From Gentiana macrophylla (taxonomy: Eukaryota; Streptophyta; Magnoliopsida; Gentianales; Gentianaceae): a stretch of 64,000 bases of DNA. Both the position numbers and the translations under genes were made by a program. Within the stretch, counting starts at the first letter, position 1; every line of letters begins with the position of its first letter. The DNA lies in NCBI GenBank assembly GCA_026214975.1, contig JAOBSW010001195.1:248001-312000 (forward strand). Direction: 5' to 3'. Positions 1-11,217 of this stretch are shown here, one piece after another. The notes under the pieces are model-generated. The model was not told the DNA's origin. It searched no databases and saw nothing but the letters and a program-made list of their open reading frames with translations.

Positions 1-1448
1 GCCACTACGTTTTCACTGCCCTTCTTGTCTTTAATTTGAACGTCAAACTCTTGTAGGGTCAGTATCCAACGTAGTAAGCGCGGTTTAGCCTCTTTCTTAG
101 TCATCAGATACCGCAAAGCAGTGTGATCAGTCCACACAATCACTTGAGCTCCTAACAAGTAACTACGGAACTTGTCCATAGCAAAGACTACGGCCAAAAG
201 TTCCTTTTCAGTAGTAGTATAGTTAACTTGAGAAGGATTCAATGTGTGACTGGCGTAATAGATTGGCTGGAATTTCCCTTTGATTTTTTGTCCTAACACA
301 GCACCGACTGCATAGTTCGATGCGTCGCACATAAGCTCGAAAGGTAGATTCCAGTCAGGCGATATATGAATTGGAGCAGAGATTAAACGGTCCTTAAGCT
401 CCTCAAACGCTTGCTTGCAGCTCTCATCGAAATTGAACTCAACGTCGTCCTTAAGTAAAGTAGACAGGGGCTTGGCTATCTTGGAGAAGTCTTGAATGAA
501 TCTTTCAGAGAAAGCGACATGTCCAAGAAAACCTCTCACTTCACGCACATTCTTAGGATAACTCATCTTCTCGATAGCTTCTACTTTTGCCCTGTCAACT
601 TCTATACCTTTGGCGGAGATTTTGTGGACAAGAACTATTCCCTCATCTACCATAAAATGGCATTTCTCCCAATTGAGTACTAAGTTCTTTTCCACACATT
701 TGGATAACACTTGATCAAGATTGTCAAGGCAATCATCAAAAGACTGACCAAAAACCGAAAAATCATCCATAAAGATCTCCATACACTTTTCTACGAGCCC
801 GTCAAAGATAGCCAGCATACATCTTTGAAATGTAGCTGGGGCATTGCAGAGAGACCAAATGGCATTCGCTGTAGCGAATGTACCATAAAGCGGTGAAAGT
901 GGTCTTTTCTTGGTCAGTTGGATCAATGGGTATCTGGAAGTATCCTGAGTATCCATCTAGGAAGCAGTAGAACGCGTGCCCTGCCAGACGTTCAAGCATC
1001 TGGTCAATGAATGGAAGGGGAAAGTGATCCTTCATGGTTACTTCATTGAGCTTTCGATAATCGTCTGAGACTCTGTAATCCCGGTGACAAGTCTCAATGC
1101 TATCTCCTCTCCCTTCTCATTCTTCTCAATCGTAATTCCACCTTTCTTGGGAACTACTTGAGTCGGGGAGACCCATTCACTATCCACGATGGCATAAATG
1201 ATTCCCATGTCCAGAAGCTTGATGATTTCTTTCTTAACCACCTCTTGCATATGAGGGTTGAGCCTCCTCTGGGGCAGTCTAACACATTTTGCACCCTCGT
1301 TTGTCTTGATCTTGTGCATACAGATGTCCGGAGATATCCCTCTGATATCTCCTACTTGCCATCCAAAGGCTTTTTCATTCTTCTTTAAGACGTTGATCAA
1401 TTTCATCTCCTGTAAACGAGATAACTTGGCAGATATAATTAAAGGAAG
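1..1448 (-). pseudogene. Athila-1 pol, reverse transcriptase and RNase H part
   Basis: The reverse complement encodes the N-terminal RT region (KKNEKAFGWQVGDIRG at about 1385-1340), then RT palm motifs and RNase H, which copy the element's RNA into DNA and degrade the template. The catalytic FMDD box lies at 762-773 and the RNase H CDASNYA motif at about 310-330. Damage: about 20 bases are lost near 1050, where the other copy has the CIDY-KLNEVT segment, and there is a frameshift near 880-897. From about 880 to base 1 the frame stays open and leaves the window. The upstream protease-pol reading frame is cut at 1448 by the solo LTR; the five bases GGAAG at 1444-1448 are the duplicated target. 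Confidence 0.88.
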
Positions 1449-2963
1449 TGTTTAGGGCCAAATTATAGTGATTTTCATATATATTTTATGAATCAATTTC
1501 CCCCATATATGGATTATTTTCATAGATATCGGGCCTTATAGTCAAATATTGAGTAAATGAGGTTTTTAATGATTAAATATGAAAGCGTATCGATTTTTAT
1601 GTTTATTTGATGTTTTTATATTATTTTGGAAATTATTACGTTTTGGTATGTTTTTGATATTTGTAGATACCCAATTAATGATGGAAAAGATGATCCTAAA
1701 AGGCTAAATTCGAGATGGAAGATGATCAATTAAAGATATGGAAGAATAAAAGAGATAAGGAAAGAAATAAATCAAGATAAAGATGGAAAAATCAAGAAAT
1801 TCGATTTCAAGTCAATATGGACGAGCGTCCATCCCAAGCGACAGCGTTCAATAGTGGGACGGGCGTTTGGTGAAGTGGACGAGCGCCCTAGAAGAGATTT
1901 TACATTCGAGTCTCCAGACGCAAGCTGAGCAGCGTTGACTCTCCGTCCAAGGCAAATGGGCGGGCGTCCATGTATTCAAGCGAGCGTCCGCCGCCGCTTT
2001 GCCTAAACCGACTTAATCTTCTATTTAAACAAAACGTCGCCCCAACCCTAAGGGCATCCATATTTTCTTCACATCAAAAAAGAGCACTGCCGCATCTTGG
2101 AGAGTTGAAGGCGGTCACCCGAGCCTTGTGCTCGGGTGAACCGAGGTTAGATTAGGAGTAGATTATGTAGCTTTTCTTTTCGTTTCCATGGTGTTTCAAC
2201 CATTGTATCCAAGACTATGTGAGTTCTCTTATGATTAATTTAATTCCAGTTTTTCTTCATTACGCTTGATTTAGTTTGTATTTTTCTATGCGATTTGTAT
2301 GCCATGTGAATTAGAATCGAAAGATTAGTTCACGATTGATGTTTATAATACGGAAGTTGCGTAAAGCGCTAGATCACCATAGAAAGATAGGGTTTTAGCC
2401 ATTAATGATGACAAGTTAATGAGTTAGATTCCTAGGTTGTTAGGTTCTTTAAAAGCGAGAGTTAATTGAATCTACACCCGAGTTTTGTTTGGTAAATCAG
2501 TCTCAACACTCGAAAGATGAGAGATAGATAATTGAATTCACTACTCAAAGTAGGCTTTCATAGCTTGAGAGATAAGTTAACTAAGAGAATAGGGATTTGT
2601 GTCTCGTGAAAGGGTGAAACCACAAAGCGAATTAGAATCATGAGATTAACTAGAATTGAAATCACTTAGGTTTGTACTTTGGTTGTTCCCATGTTTCTTA
2701 GGTTAGATTTATTTTGATTGTTCGTTTATGTTTTTCGGTTTTTATGTTTTGTTCTTTCGTTCCTTTTGTTTATTCATTCTTTGAGTAACAATTGAGAGAG
2801 TTAATGAAATTAGATTCAACATCCCAATTCCCTGTGGATCGACCCCTTACTTATCTCGCTGTACTATCAACAACCCGGTATTCGGCCAGTTAGGAGTTAG
2901 TTTTGCATATAGGTTAGGGTTATAAATTTTCTTTTGTTTTAATGATGCAAAATCTCCCCAACA
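1449..2963 (+). mobile_element. Solo LTR (1515 bp) of an Athila-related family, 5-bp TSD GGAAG
   Basis: The insert starts TGTTTAGGG and ends CCCCAACA, so TGTT/AACA termini are inverted. GGAAG flanks it at 1444-1448 and 2964-2968, and removing it plus one GGAAG restores the pol sequence seen in Athila-2 at about 60070. No internal region or second LTR is present, so it is a solo LTR left by LTR-LTR recombination. Plus orientation is suggested by the order of GACG-type repeats (about 1810-1990), a TATA-like stretch near 2017 and a CCCTGTGGATCGACC motif at about 2830 near the 3' end, as in the other LTRs here. Short ORFs inside it are not meaningful. Confidence 0.92.
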
Positions 2964-4243
2964 GGAAGCTTGTCACCTTCTCTTAGAAACACATACTTAA
3001 GATGTTTAGGCAACGGCTTCAATACCAAATCCGAAGGGGGGTCTTCTAAACTAGATTTGAGCTCTCCACCTTTCAACTCAACATCATTTGAGTTTCTTGA
3101 GCGGTCCCATCTTGCCAAAACTTCACCTTCCAGCAACTCATCCTCAAATTCAGCTTCTAACTGCTCTAGACTTACCACACCATGATTATTCAAATTATCA
3201 ATCAGTCGCTCATACTCCGTTGCAACAGCCATGACTTGCTTTTCCATTAAATCATCGAAGTCATCAGACGTATCCTCAATGGAAAAACCGGTTGGAGGAC
3301 CAGAGGGTACCTGAGTGAATTTGGAGACAGTATAGCTTACCTCTTGATCACCAACGCGTATTGTCACTCGCCCGCCATCACAGTCAATGAGGGCTCGTGC
3401 TGTAGACAGAAAAGGTCTTCCAAGAATTAGGGGAACATTTTCATCCTTTTCAATGTCCAGGACGTACCAGTCGACAGGAAAGGTAAACCTATCGATTTGA
3501 ACTAGGATGTCCTTTAAGATTCCCGCTGCTTTCTTAGAAGATCTATCAGCGAATTGCAAATTCATGGTAGTGGGTTCTATAAGATCCATTAAACCCAGCT
3601 GTTTGCACACAGACAATGGCATTAGGCTTATAGATGCACCCATGTCGCACAAAGAGTTAGGGAAGACCAGGCCTCCCATTAACACGGTAAGCACGAACAT
3701 TCCAGGGTCACCTCTCTTGGTTGGTAAGTTATCGTAATTGATCATTGAACAATCCTCACCAATCAGCCTCTCCATGTCTGACAACTTCTTTTTCGAAGAA
3801 ACAACATCCTTGATAAATTTTGTATACTTAGGCATTTCAACCAAGACATCTGATAATGGAAGATTTACCTGAGTATTTTTCAAAAGGTTTAACACATTTT
3901 CATACTTCTTATCTTCACTTAAAGGGATGTTGCTCTTTCTTGGTGGAAATGGAAGCTTTTTCAGATCATTCTCAGAGAAGACTTTCTTTGAAGATGCATT
4001 GACAGCTTTGTCTTCCAGATCCTTCCACCTAACGGCTTTTTCAATCTTTTTATTAGTCAGGGGATCAGCCTCCTGACTTTCACTTGAATCTTCATTCCTC
4101 AGGGGATCAGCCACCTGAGGACTTCCAGCTTTTTCACCTCTCAGGGGATCAGCCACCTGAGTATTCTCTTTCGGCCAAGGGGAGTGTAGGTGCTCAGCTT
4201 CCCCTCCTGCCTTATCAATGGCAGGAGGGGCTAGTGGTTTCCC
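2964..4243 (-). CDS. Athila-1 protease and N-terminal pol ORF, reached by -1 frameshift
   Basis: This frame is open from the slippery heptamer at 4243-4237 to the solo LTR at 2963, about 425 codons. There is no ATG near its start: the first start-like codon is a GTG at 4156, which fits entry from gag by -1 frameshifting. After a linker with three imperfect ADPL-containing repeats (about 4160-4050) comes a retroviral-type aspartic protease with LCDMGAS at about 3640-3660 (other copy LCDLGAS) and the ILGRPFL segment. Protease cleaves the polyprotein in the particle. The frame is intact here but stops a few codons inside the solo LTR, so the original product is broken. The same region of Athila-2 has an indel. 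Confidence 0.85.
4201..4243 (-). promoter_or_regulatory. Putative -1 programmed ribosomal frameshift signal, Athila-1 copy
   Basis: Read on the minus strand: heptamer GGGAAAC (4243-4237) in register G GGA AAC with the gag frame, spacer CACTAG (4236-4231) ending in the gag TAG stop, stem CCCCTCCTGCC (4230-4220), 8-base loop (4219-4212) and the perfectly paired arm (4211-4201). The protease frame continues at -1. The layout is base-for-base that of Athila-2 at 58882-58924. GGGAAAC is a known -1 slippery heptamer in retroviruses; function here is inferred. Confidence 0.8.
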
Positions 4244-5939
4244 TGGTGGGAAGGACCACTAACTTGAGTACCACTTCTGAGGTTCATCGCACCGGCCTCC
4301 TCTCTACCGTATGGAATTGCTGGGACGAGGTCAGTACATTGGCCATTGTTCAAGTCGGTTTGAGCAACTTGACCACCCTTTGGATTCTTCTCGGTGAAGC
4401 TGGGCAGTTGCCCTGGGGGTCGAGAAGCTAACTGTTCAGCCAACTGCCCGATTTGCCTCTCAAGATTTTTCATTGATCTATTTTGCTCCTCCCTAAAAGA
4501 GTCCCATTGAGCTTTGATATCACTTGAGTGCGAGGGGCCTTGAGAGTTTTGGAAATTCTACGAATAGGGCAGGCTGGGCCGACTTTGAACAGCGGGATTA
4601 GAATTGGCGGGCCAATTCTGATTGAATCTTTGATTGGAAAAATTCGAGTTTTGGGTCTGATTAAAACCAGGGTTTCTATTGAAATTTTGATTCGAATTGA
4701 AATTCGAATTAGGATTGAAACCAGAAGATTGATTAAACCCGTGGTTTTGGAAGTTATTCTGGCCAGAAACTTGATTAGACCTTTGATTGTTCTGGCCATA
4801 GAACACATTCACTTCAGCATTCTGTCCGTTCATAGGACAGAATTTAGATGTGTGCCCCACCTCATCACAATTTTGACATGTGACTTGATTATACTGTCAA
4901 TAATCATGAACAGCATTCACTTGATAAGGTGCAAGGGGGTTAAATTGACACTGGTCATTCATATGGCTAGTCGACAAAGATTTTCGCGATGAAACTGAAG
5001 GTTACGTGGAAAGAAGAAGTTTGATTTATCGGATTTGAAACTTGAGATGCTGCCATCTGCTTTTGCAGCATGGCGATCAAACTTTGAACGTTTACTTCCT
5101 CAACCTTAGGAGGAGGAGGTGCTTGAATAGCTTGATAAGATGGAGCATAGTTATATTTATCAATGTCCTCGAACAATGCACATCCCTCTTCAGGTGTTTT
5201 CTTCAAAAATGCCCCACCAGATGAGCTATTGAACATGCCTTTTGTAAGCTCGGTCAAACCGCTAAAGAACGTGTTGACTTGCCTTTGCAGTGGCAAGCCA
5301 TGGTGGGGACACTTCCTCAGCAAAGATTTGAATGTCTTCCAGCAATCGAAGAAAGATTCATTCTCTTTCTGGTAGAAAGTGAAAATCTCGTTCAAACACT
5401 GGGCTGTTTTCGAAGGTGGAAAATATTGACTCAAGAACTCCTTTTCGAGTTCAGCCCAAGTGGTAATTGATTCAGAGGGAAGAGAAGTATACCCCTTCGC
5501 TTCTCCCTTTAGAGAAAATGGAAAAAGTTTCAGTTTGATGGCATCCTCACTTACTCCTTGGATGCGTGTGGTGCCGCATATCTCCAAGAATGTATGCAAG
5601 TGAGTATGTGGATTTTCCGACTGAAACCCATGAAAGATTGATGCATGCTGCATCATCTGAATGAGGCCAGGCCTTAGCTCAAAGGTCTGTGCAGTGATGG
5701 CTGGAATGACAATAGCCGGTTGATCGCGGATTGCGCCGGGCATGGCGTAGTGCGCCAACGACGTCTATCGTTAGCGACCATTATTACAAAATCGGTGATT
5801 TCCTTGGCTGGTGATCCTCAAGATCTTGCTCGGCTCGCCTTCGAGAATCGCAGAGCGGAAAATCCGCTGTTTGGCGGACTACGGTTCGCTAAAGTCGAGG
5901 TGTATATAGTAACGGTCCCTTTTGACTCCGAGTTTGCAT
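4231..5939 (-). pseudogene. Athila-1 gag (capsid, zinc knuckle, N/Q-rich linker)
   Basis: The ATG at 5939-5937 (MQTRSQKGPLLYTP) matches the gag start of Athila-2. The capsid core runs over about 5758-5000 with FELRPGLIQMMQHASIFHGF and LRKCPHHGLPLQRQ. A CCHC zinc knuckle (CQNCDEVGHTSKFC) lies at about 4838-4880, followed by an Asn/Gln/Phe-rich low-complexity stretch (4820-4560) and a conserved tail (ERQIGQLAEQLASRPPG) that ends at the TAG at 4233-4231. Gag builds the virus-like particle and packages RNA. Breaks: a stop and altered bases near 5915, frame changes near 5500 and 4980, a TGA near 4893 where the other copy has TGG, and a stop near 4560. The last segment, 4473-4231, is open in the frame needed for the slippery site. 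Confidence 0.88.
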
Positions 5940-6506
5940 AAACCGGACCAAAAACAAGTGAAAGCAACCTAAAGACTAAGAAAATAAAAGCCTAACTAAA
6001 AATTAAAGCCTAAGAAAGAAAAAGAAGTGAAAATGGTTAAGATAAGAGGCACAGACGGACGCCCGAAAGCACGGACGGGCGTCTGGCTGAAGTGACCTGG
6101 ACGGGTGTGCGGAGATCAAGCGCTCGTCCAAGCGGTTGAAGAAGTGGGACGGACGTCCAAATTGGATGGACGCGCGCGTCCAACGAGTTAAAAGCGGCTT
6201 AGAGTTGAACAATTTAGAGCAGACGGGCGCCCACTGGTCTACAGGCGCCCGTTTGGAAAGCGAAGCGGAGAAGGTAAAGAGAAGAACAAAGAGAGCAGGA
6301 AGAAGGAAAAACAGAAAAACATATCAAAAGAACGAACTAATCACAAGGGGCTAAAGATAGAAGATCTTGAACCCTTACTAAAACCCTAATATCCTAATAA
6401 CCTAACGATTATTAACTAAAAGCGAAATAAAAGCGAAGTAAAAGCAGGAAAAGCGAAAACACAAAACTAGACAACCGTCCGGTTCCGAACAACGGCGCCA
6501 AAAACT
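5940..6506 (-). other. Athila-1 5' leader and primer binding site
   Basis: Non-coding leader between LTR and gag. The PBS, read on the minus strand from 6500, begins TGGCGCCGTTG, matching the 3' end of plant tRNA-Asp(GUC); the bases after that differ from the clean PBS of Athila-2. At 6055-6245 lies a second cluster of GACGGGCGTCC-like repeats similar to the one in the LTR. I see no gene. Confidence 0.75.
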
Positions 6507-8082
6507 TGTCGCGGATTTATCTAACACAGCAAACAAGTAATAAATATTTATAAATCCGGTTTCCCTCAAGTATAAGGATCGTAGTATAGAGGTTAATACC
6601 GGGTCGATCTTACGGGGAATCGGGGTTGTGAATTCTAGTTTTTATTTCTAACCTTGCTATGTCACGATTACTACTACTTAACAGAAACGAAAATAAAACA
6701 GTGAATAACAAAAATGGAAAATAACAAACGTAAACTGGACAGATGATCGAGATCTAAATCCAGGAAAATATAGTGGCGAACCAATTTAAACTAAACTAAA
6801 CCTAATATGCAATAAAAGACTAACTACGCTAAACAATTCAATTCGAGGGGTTTTAATCAATAACTTACGAGCGAACGAGCAATTGATCCACCTATCCTAC
6901 AACTATCAATTTCGATCTAGACTATCTCGCGTTTTCTAACCAAGTTGTGATTCACCTAGCCACGGTATGAACTCCTAATTTCTTAGACAAGTTCTCCTAT
7001 CAATCTTTTATCTTTCGATCTAAAGATTAATGCTTTCAAATCAAGGTGTGAAATCTCTCAATTTCTAACCTAGAAATCTAACCTAATAACTCTCGTTAAT
7101 TAGATTTGAGATCTATTCTTTATCATGGTGATCTAAAGTTTAACATGATTTTCATCAAGACAAGCAATCAACATGCAACGATCTTTCGATATAAATTGCA
7201 TAACAACATGAAAAACATGACAAAGAAACAACTTGAATTAAAATACTCACAAGATAATCAAGAACATAACTGAATCGTTGATTGGATGGCTTCACAACGC
7301 TCGTTCAATGGAGGTCTAGCCTCTTAGCATCCTCTTCGAGATTCGAATTGTTTAGAATAAAAGTGCATAAAAGTATTTAAGTAAAAACTGTTTGTAAACT
7401 AAGGAAAAACGCAGCTCAGCCGCCCCTAGGGTTTAGGGTTCGAATATATGATTCTTTGTGTGGAGAAAACCGCAGCTATATATAGAATTTCAGGTCGGTT
7501 CTGCTAAGTCGGCGTTCGGACGCCCGTCTGGAAAGGGTGAACGCCCGTCCAGCTTATGTAAACTTCTTCGAGTCGGGCCGAGCTGGATCAGACGCCCATC
7601 CTTCTTCAAATTGGACGCTCGTCCAGGAAAAATCTGATCATCCTGAATGTAAAAGCTCCTCCTGGACGCTCGTTCAGAACGTCAAACGCCCGTCCACTCT
7701 GGGCGCTTGATTCAAGATCTTTGGGCGCTTGATTCAGTGGTCGACTTCATCTTGATTTCTTCACCTCTATCTCTTTTTATCAAATCAAATCATCATTATC
7801 TTTTTTTATCAATTAGCTCGAACTTAATCAACTTTTGGTCATCTTTTGAGCCTCGAACATGTATCTACAACACATAAAAACATCGCAAAATGTAATATCG
7901 TCCAAATAACCATAAAATCACAATTAAAACACATAAATTAACCTGTTTTGCGATTAACTCATTTAGAAAACTCATCTACTCAATAATTCCATTAAACATC
8001 CGTTTCTTATGCAATTTATACAAATACGGGGGAAAATATCATAAAATATAGCGTTATAAATCGTATAAATTCACCCTTAACA
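6507..8082 (-). repeat. Athila-1 5' LTR, 1576 bp
   Basis: Read on the minus strand it starts TGTTAAGGGTGAA (8082) and ends AAATCCGCGACA (6507), followed by the PBS. A TATA-like box lies at 7484-7476. Upstream of it is an array of about seven GACGCCCGTCC-like repeats (about 7500-7720). A GATCGACCCGGTATTAACC motif at about 6590-6610 is shared with other LTRs in the window. The LTR supplies promoter and polyadenylation signals. It abuts D-family LTR sequence at 8083. Confidence 0.9.
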
Positions 8083-9049
8083 TCTATAAGGATCCACACG
8101 CCCAGATCTGTCATCCGGTGACCTATAGATGACTTTGGTATGATCAACAACCATGTTTTTAGTAGATCTATATAATTGCTTCTCTATTTTATCCATTACG
8201 TATGTAGAAACGCTAAGATTTAGGTTTTCGCCGCGTCAATCAAGCCACGTCTTTATGGTGTGATTGTCCACCTAGAATTTCTTATCTTAGTAGGTATGGC
8301 TACGGCTACGTTGCTCGTCTGTTTTAATTAGCGTATTATTAGGAAATACCAATATAGGGCACCTAGGTCGGCTCATGAATTGATCTTCCGGGACTTTCAG
8401 CGAGATCTAGATCTGTTCTGTATTCGGGAATTGCTAGCACCTAGTTATACATACATCGTAGATTAACATGATACCTAAAAAGTTAGTGTTAATGGGACGG
8501 AGACTGATGCGATTGCTTAGGAAGTACGCCTGAACAAAGGAATGTTGCCTAGGTGAGGAATACGGTTAATATAGGCATCCCTAGTTTTGTAAGCGTGCGA
8601 GTCATATGAGATGGAGGCCGAAAAAGTGAAGTCACGTGATGTAGAATAGTGATCTAGATGGCCTACCCGGAGCTAGATCTAGTTTAGGGGATGACTCCCG
8701 TAGCCAATATAAAAGAAATACGGATCGGATTAATAGTTGTCGAGTCTAGCTTAATTATATAGAATCTCTAGATCCAAACGATAACTTAATAATTGAGGAG
8801 ATTAATTACGTGTCTTTATTTGTGTTGTGTCGAGTCGTGTCATTTACCTTTTCTTGTCTTTTGTTGGTCCTAGACCGCCTTTGTGTCCTTGACATGAATG
8901 ATTAATTGTTTGAATATAAATGATCCACAATTGGTTCCCTATGGGATCGACCTTGATTCGCTATAGCTATACTACGATGGACCTAGTCCTCTTGCTAGTA
9001 TTGGTTTATGGTAGTCAAGTATTTTAATTTCACTTGATCTACGTCATCA
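8083..9049 (+). mobile_element. 3' part of a D-family LTR, truncated by Athila-1
   Basis: This stretch is a diverged reverse-complement match to the outer part of element D's LTRs (33282 to about 34250), ending ACTTGATCTACGTCATCA exactly as that LTR's terminus does. It is therefore a D-family LTR in plus orientation whose 5' part lies beyond the Athila-1 insertion. Copia-1 integrase sequence begins at 9050, so it entered copia-1. Whether it was a solo LTR or part of a full element cannot be told. No coding sequence is seen. Confidence 0.8.
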
Positions 9050-11217
9050 GATACAGTAATCAAGATCAGATCAGATAAAGGAACAAAATTTCTCAACAAC
9101 ATAATCATTGAATATTGTGGAGAAAAAGGAGTTCTACACCAGCTTGCAGCTACAGCAACACCTCAACAGAATGGAGTAGCTGAAAGGAGGAATAGAACAC
9201 TTAAAGAAGCTGGAAGGACAATGATCTGTGAATCTAAACTGCCAGAAAGATATTGGGCAGAAGCTGTAAATACAGCTTGTTATACTCTGAATCGAGCTCT
9301 CATGAACAAGAGACATGAAAAGACACATTATAAGATTTGGAATCAAAGAAAACCAAATGTCTCATACTTTTGTGCCTTTGGAAACAAATTTTTTGTTCAC
9401 AATAATGGCAAATATCAGCTCAAAGTTTTTCAACCCAAAGCTAATGAACGAATATTTATGGGATACTCAATTGTCAGTAAAGCTTTTAGAGTATTAAAAA
9501 CACGGACACTCAAGCATGAAGAATCTATACATGTGGTTTTTGATGAACCAAAGTTTACTGGAGACACAATTGAAGACAAGGATGAAATAGTTTGTCAACC
9601 TCAGTCAGACAAGACTCCAGAACCAGTTTTCATTGATATAGGAAGATTGAATATCTCAGATTCTTCAGATCAAGATCAACCTAAGTTACTAGTAACTGAA
9701 CCAGCAACTGAACATCAACAAGAAGAAACTGATCCAGTTGATAATAATCAAAATCAAGAAAAACCAGCTCAATAGAATGAAGACCCGTTGATGCAACCCC
9801 CAGTACATCAATGGATGAGAAATCACCCTAAAGAACAAGTGATAGGTGATTTTCAAGCTGGAGTTCGTACAAGACACCAACTAGATGCTATGATAGCATG
9901 CTTTTTGTCTCAGTCTGAGCCCAAATAAATTATAGAAGCCTTAAACGATCCAGATTGGATTTTGGCTATGCAAGAAAAACTCAACGAATTTGAGAGAAAT
10001 CAAGTTTGGGATTTAGTTGACAAGCCAGATCATGTCAACCTAATTGGAACTAAATTGGTTTTCAGAAATAAGCTTGATGAAGATGGGAATATTATCAGAA
10101 ACAAAGCCAGACTTGTAGAAAAAGGTTACTCACAAGCTGAAGGGATAGACTTTGATGAAACTTATGCCCCAGTTGCAAGGTTGGAGGCAATCAGACTCTT
10201 TTTTGCTTTTGCAGCTCACAAGAAATTCAAAGTGTACCAGATGGATGTTAAAAGTGCATTTTTGAGTGGGATACTTGAGGAAGAAGTCTATGTTTAGCAA
10301 CCACCGGGATTTGAAATTAAAGATAAAGCACGCTGATAAAGTCTTTAAACTGAGAAAAGCTCTTTATGGACTCAAACAAGCACCAAGAGCTTGGTATGAA
10401 ACTCTATCTCAGTTTCTGGTGGATAATGGTTTTACAAAAGGAACTATTGATAAATCCTTATTCAGAATGAAAGTTGAAGAAAGTACTATCCTAGTTCAAA
10501 TTTATGTAGATGACATCATTTTAGGATCAGAAGATGAGCAACTCTATGAGAAATTTGCAAGTTTAATGAAGAGCAAATTTCAGATGAGTGTGATGGGAGA
10601 ACTAAGTTACTTTCTCGGTTTACAAGTAAGACAAATGGACAGTGGGATTTTCATTCACCAAACCAAGTATACAAGGTAATTGATCAAGAAGTTTAGAATG
10701 GAAAAATCAACTGGCATTGCAACACCAATTGGAACCAACATCAGATTAGATGAAGATAAAGATGGCAAGGATGTGGATCAAACTCCCTACAGAAAAATGA
10801 TTGGAAGTCTACTTTACCTAACAGCAAGTAGACCTGTTATATCCTTTACTGTTGGTGTATGTGAAAGATATCAAACTAGACCTAAAGAAAGCCATCTTAC
10901 TGTCGTCAAAAGAACCTTGAAGTATTTAAAAGATACAGAAGTAGTTGGGATATGGTATTCAAAAGAAGGAGAATTCAAACTGATATCCTACTCAGACTCA
11001 GACTATGCAGGATGCAAAGTGGACAGAAAAAGTACTTCAGGCACATGTCGGATATTATGAAATAGACTTCTGTCATGGTTCAGGAAGAAGCAAAACTCAA
11101 TTTCGATATCAACAGCTGAAGCTGAGTATATAGCAGCTGGAAGCTGTTGTGCTCAAGTTTTGTGGATCAGACTGCAATAAACAGATTATGGAATAGAAGA
11201 AGGAATGATTCCTATAA
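9050..11217 (+). pseudogene. Copia-1 pol: integrase, reverse transcriptase, RNase H (decayed)
   Basis: Integrase core: second Asp of the DDE triad at 9074-9076 (RSDKGT) and Glu at 9182-9184 (NGVAERRNRT), spaced D-35-E, then [57 protein letters not shown] and the catalytic YVDD at 10503-10514. RNase H: SYSDSDYAGC near 10990 and STAEAEYIAA near 11110. Stops at 9773, 9926, 10294, 10677, 11058 and 11177 and a frameshift near 10325 rule out function. The SIRE-type wording (FQMSVMGELSYFLGLQVRQ) supports that lineage. RNase H ends abruptly at 11217 where the Tekay-like LTR starts; its remaining codons are not found downstream. Confidence 0.92.

Larger units (their letters stand above)
1..8082 (-). 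mobile_element. Athila-1: Ty3/gypsy Athila-lineage LTR retrotransposon, 5' part, minus strand
   Basis: On the minus strand the order is 5' LTR (8082-6507), PBS, leader, gag, protease, RT and RNase H, cut by the left window edge. It is a second copy of the family seen on the plus strand at 55042-64000, with the same gag-pol junction. The gag region has the Athila-type core (TWAELEKEFLSQYFPP, CPHHGLPL) and the protease has the LCDxGAS motif. The element lies inside a D-family LTR that starts again at 8083. Its pol is interrupted by a solo LTR at 1449-2963. The target-site duplication cannot be checked because the other end is outside the window. Confidence 0.92.

Noticed and set aside
4528..4992. 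A 154-codon plus-strand frame rich in Ile and Arg.
   Set aside because: It is the antisense of the Asn/Phe-rich gag linker, so the odd composition is a shadow of that low-complexity region. The same applies to 58302-58613.
10294..10302. TAG CAA CCA inside copia-1 RT fits the CARYYA read-through context of plant RNA viruses.
   Set aside because: It falls inside the conserved VYVEQPPGF block of RT where a Glu codon is expected, and other stops and a shift lie nearby; a nonsense mutation explains it.
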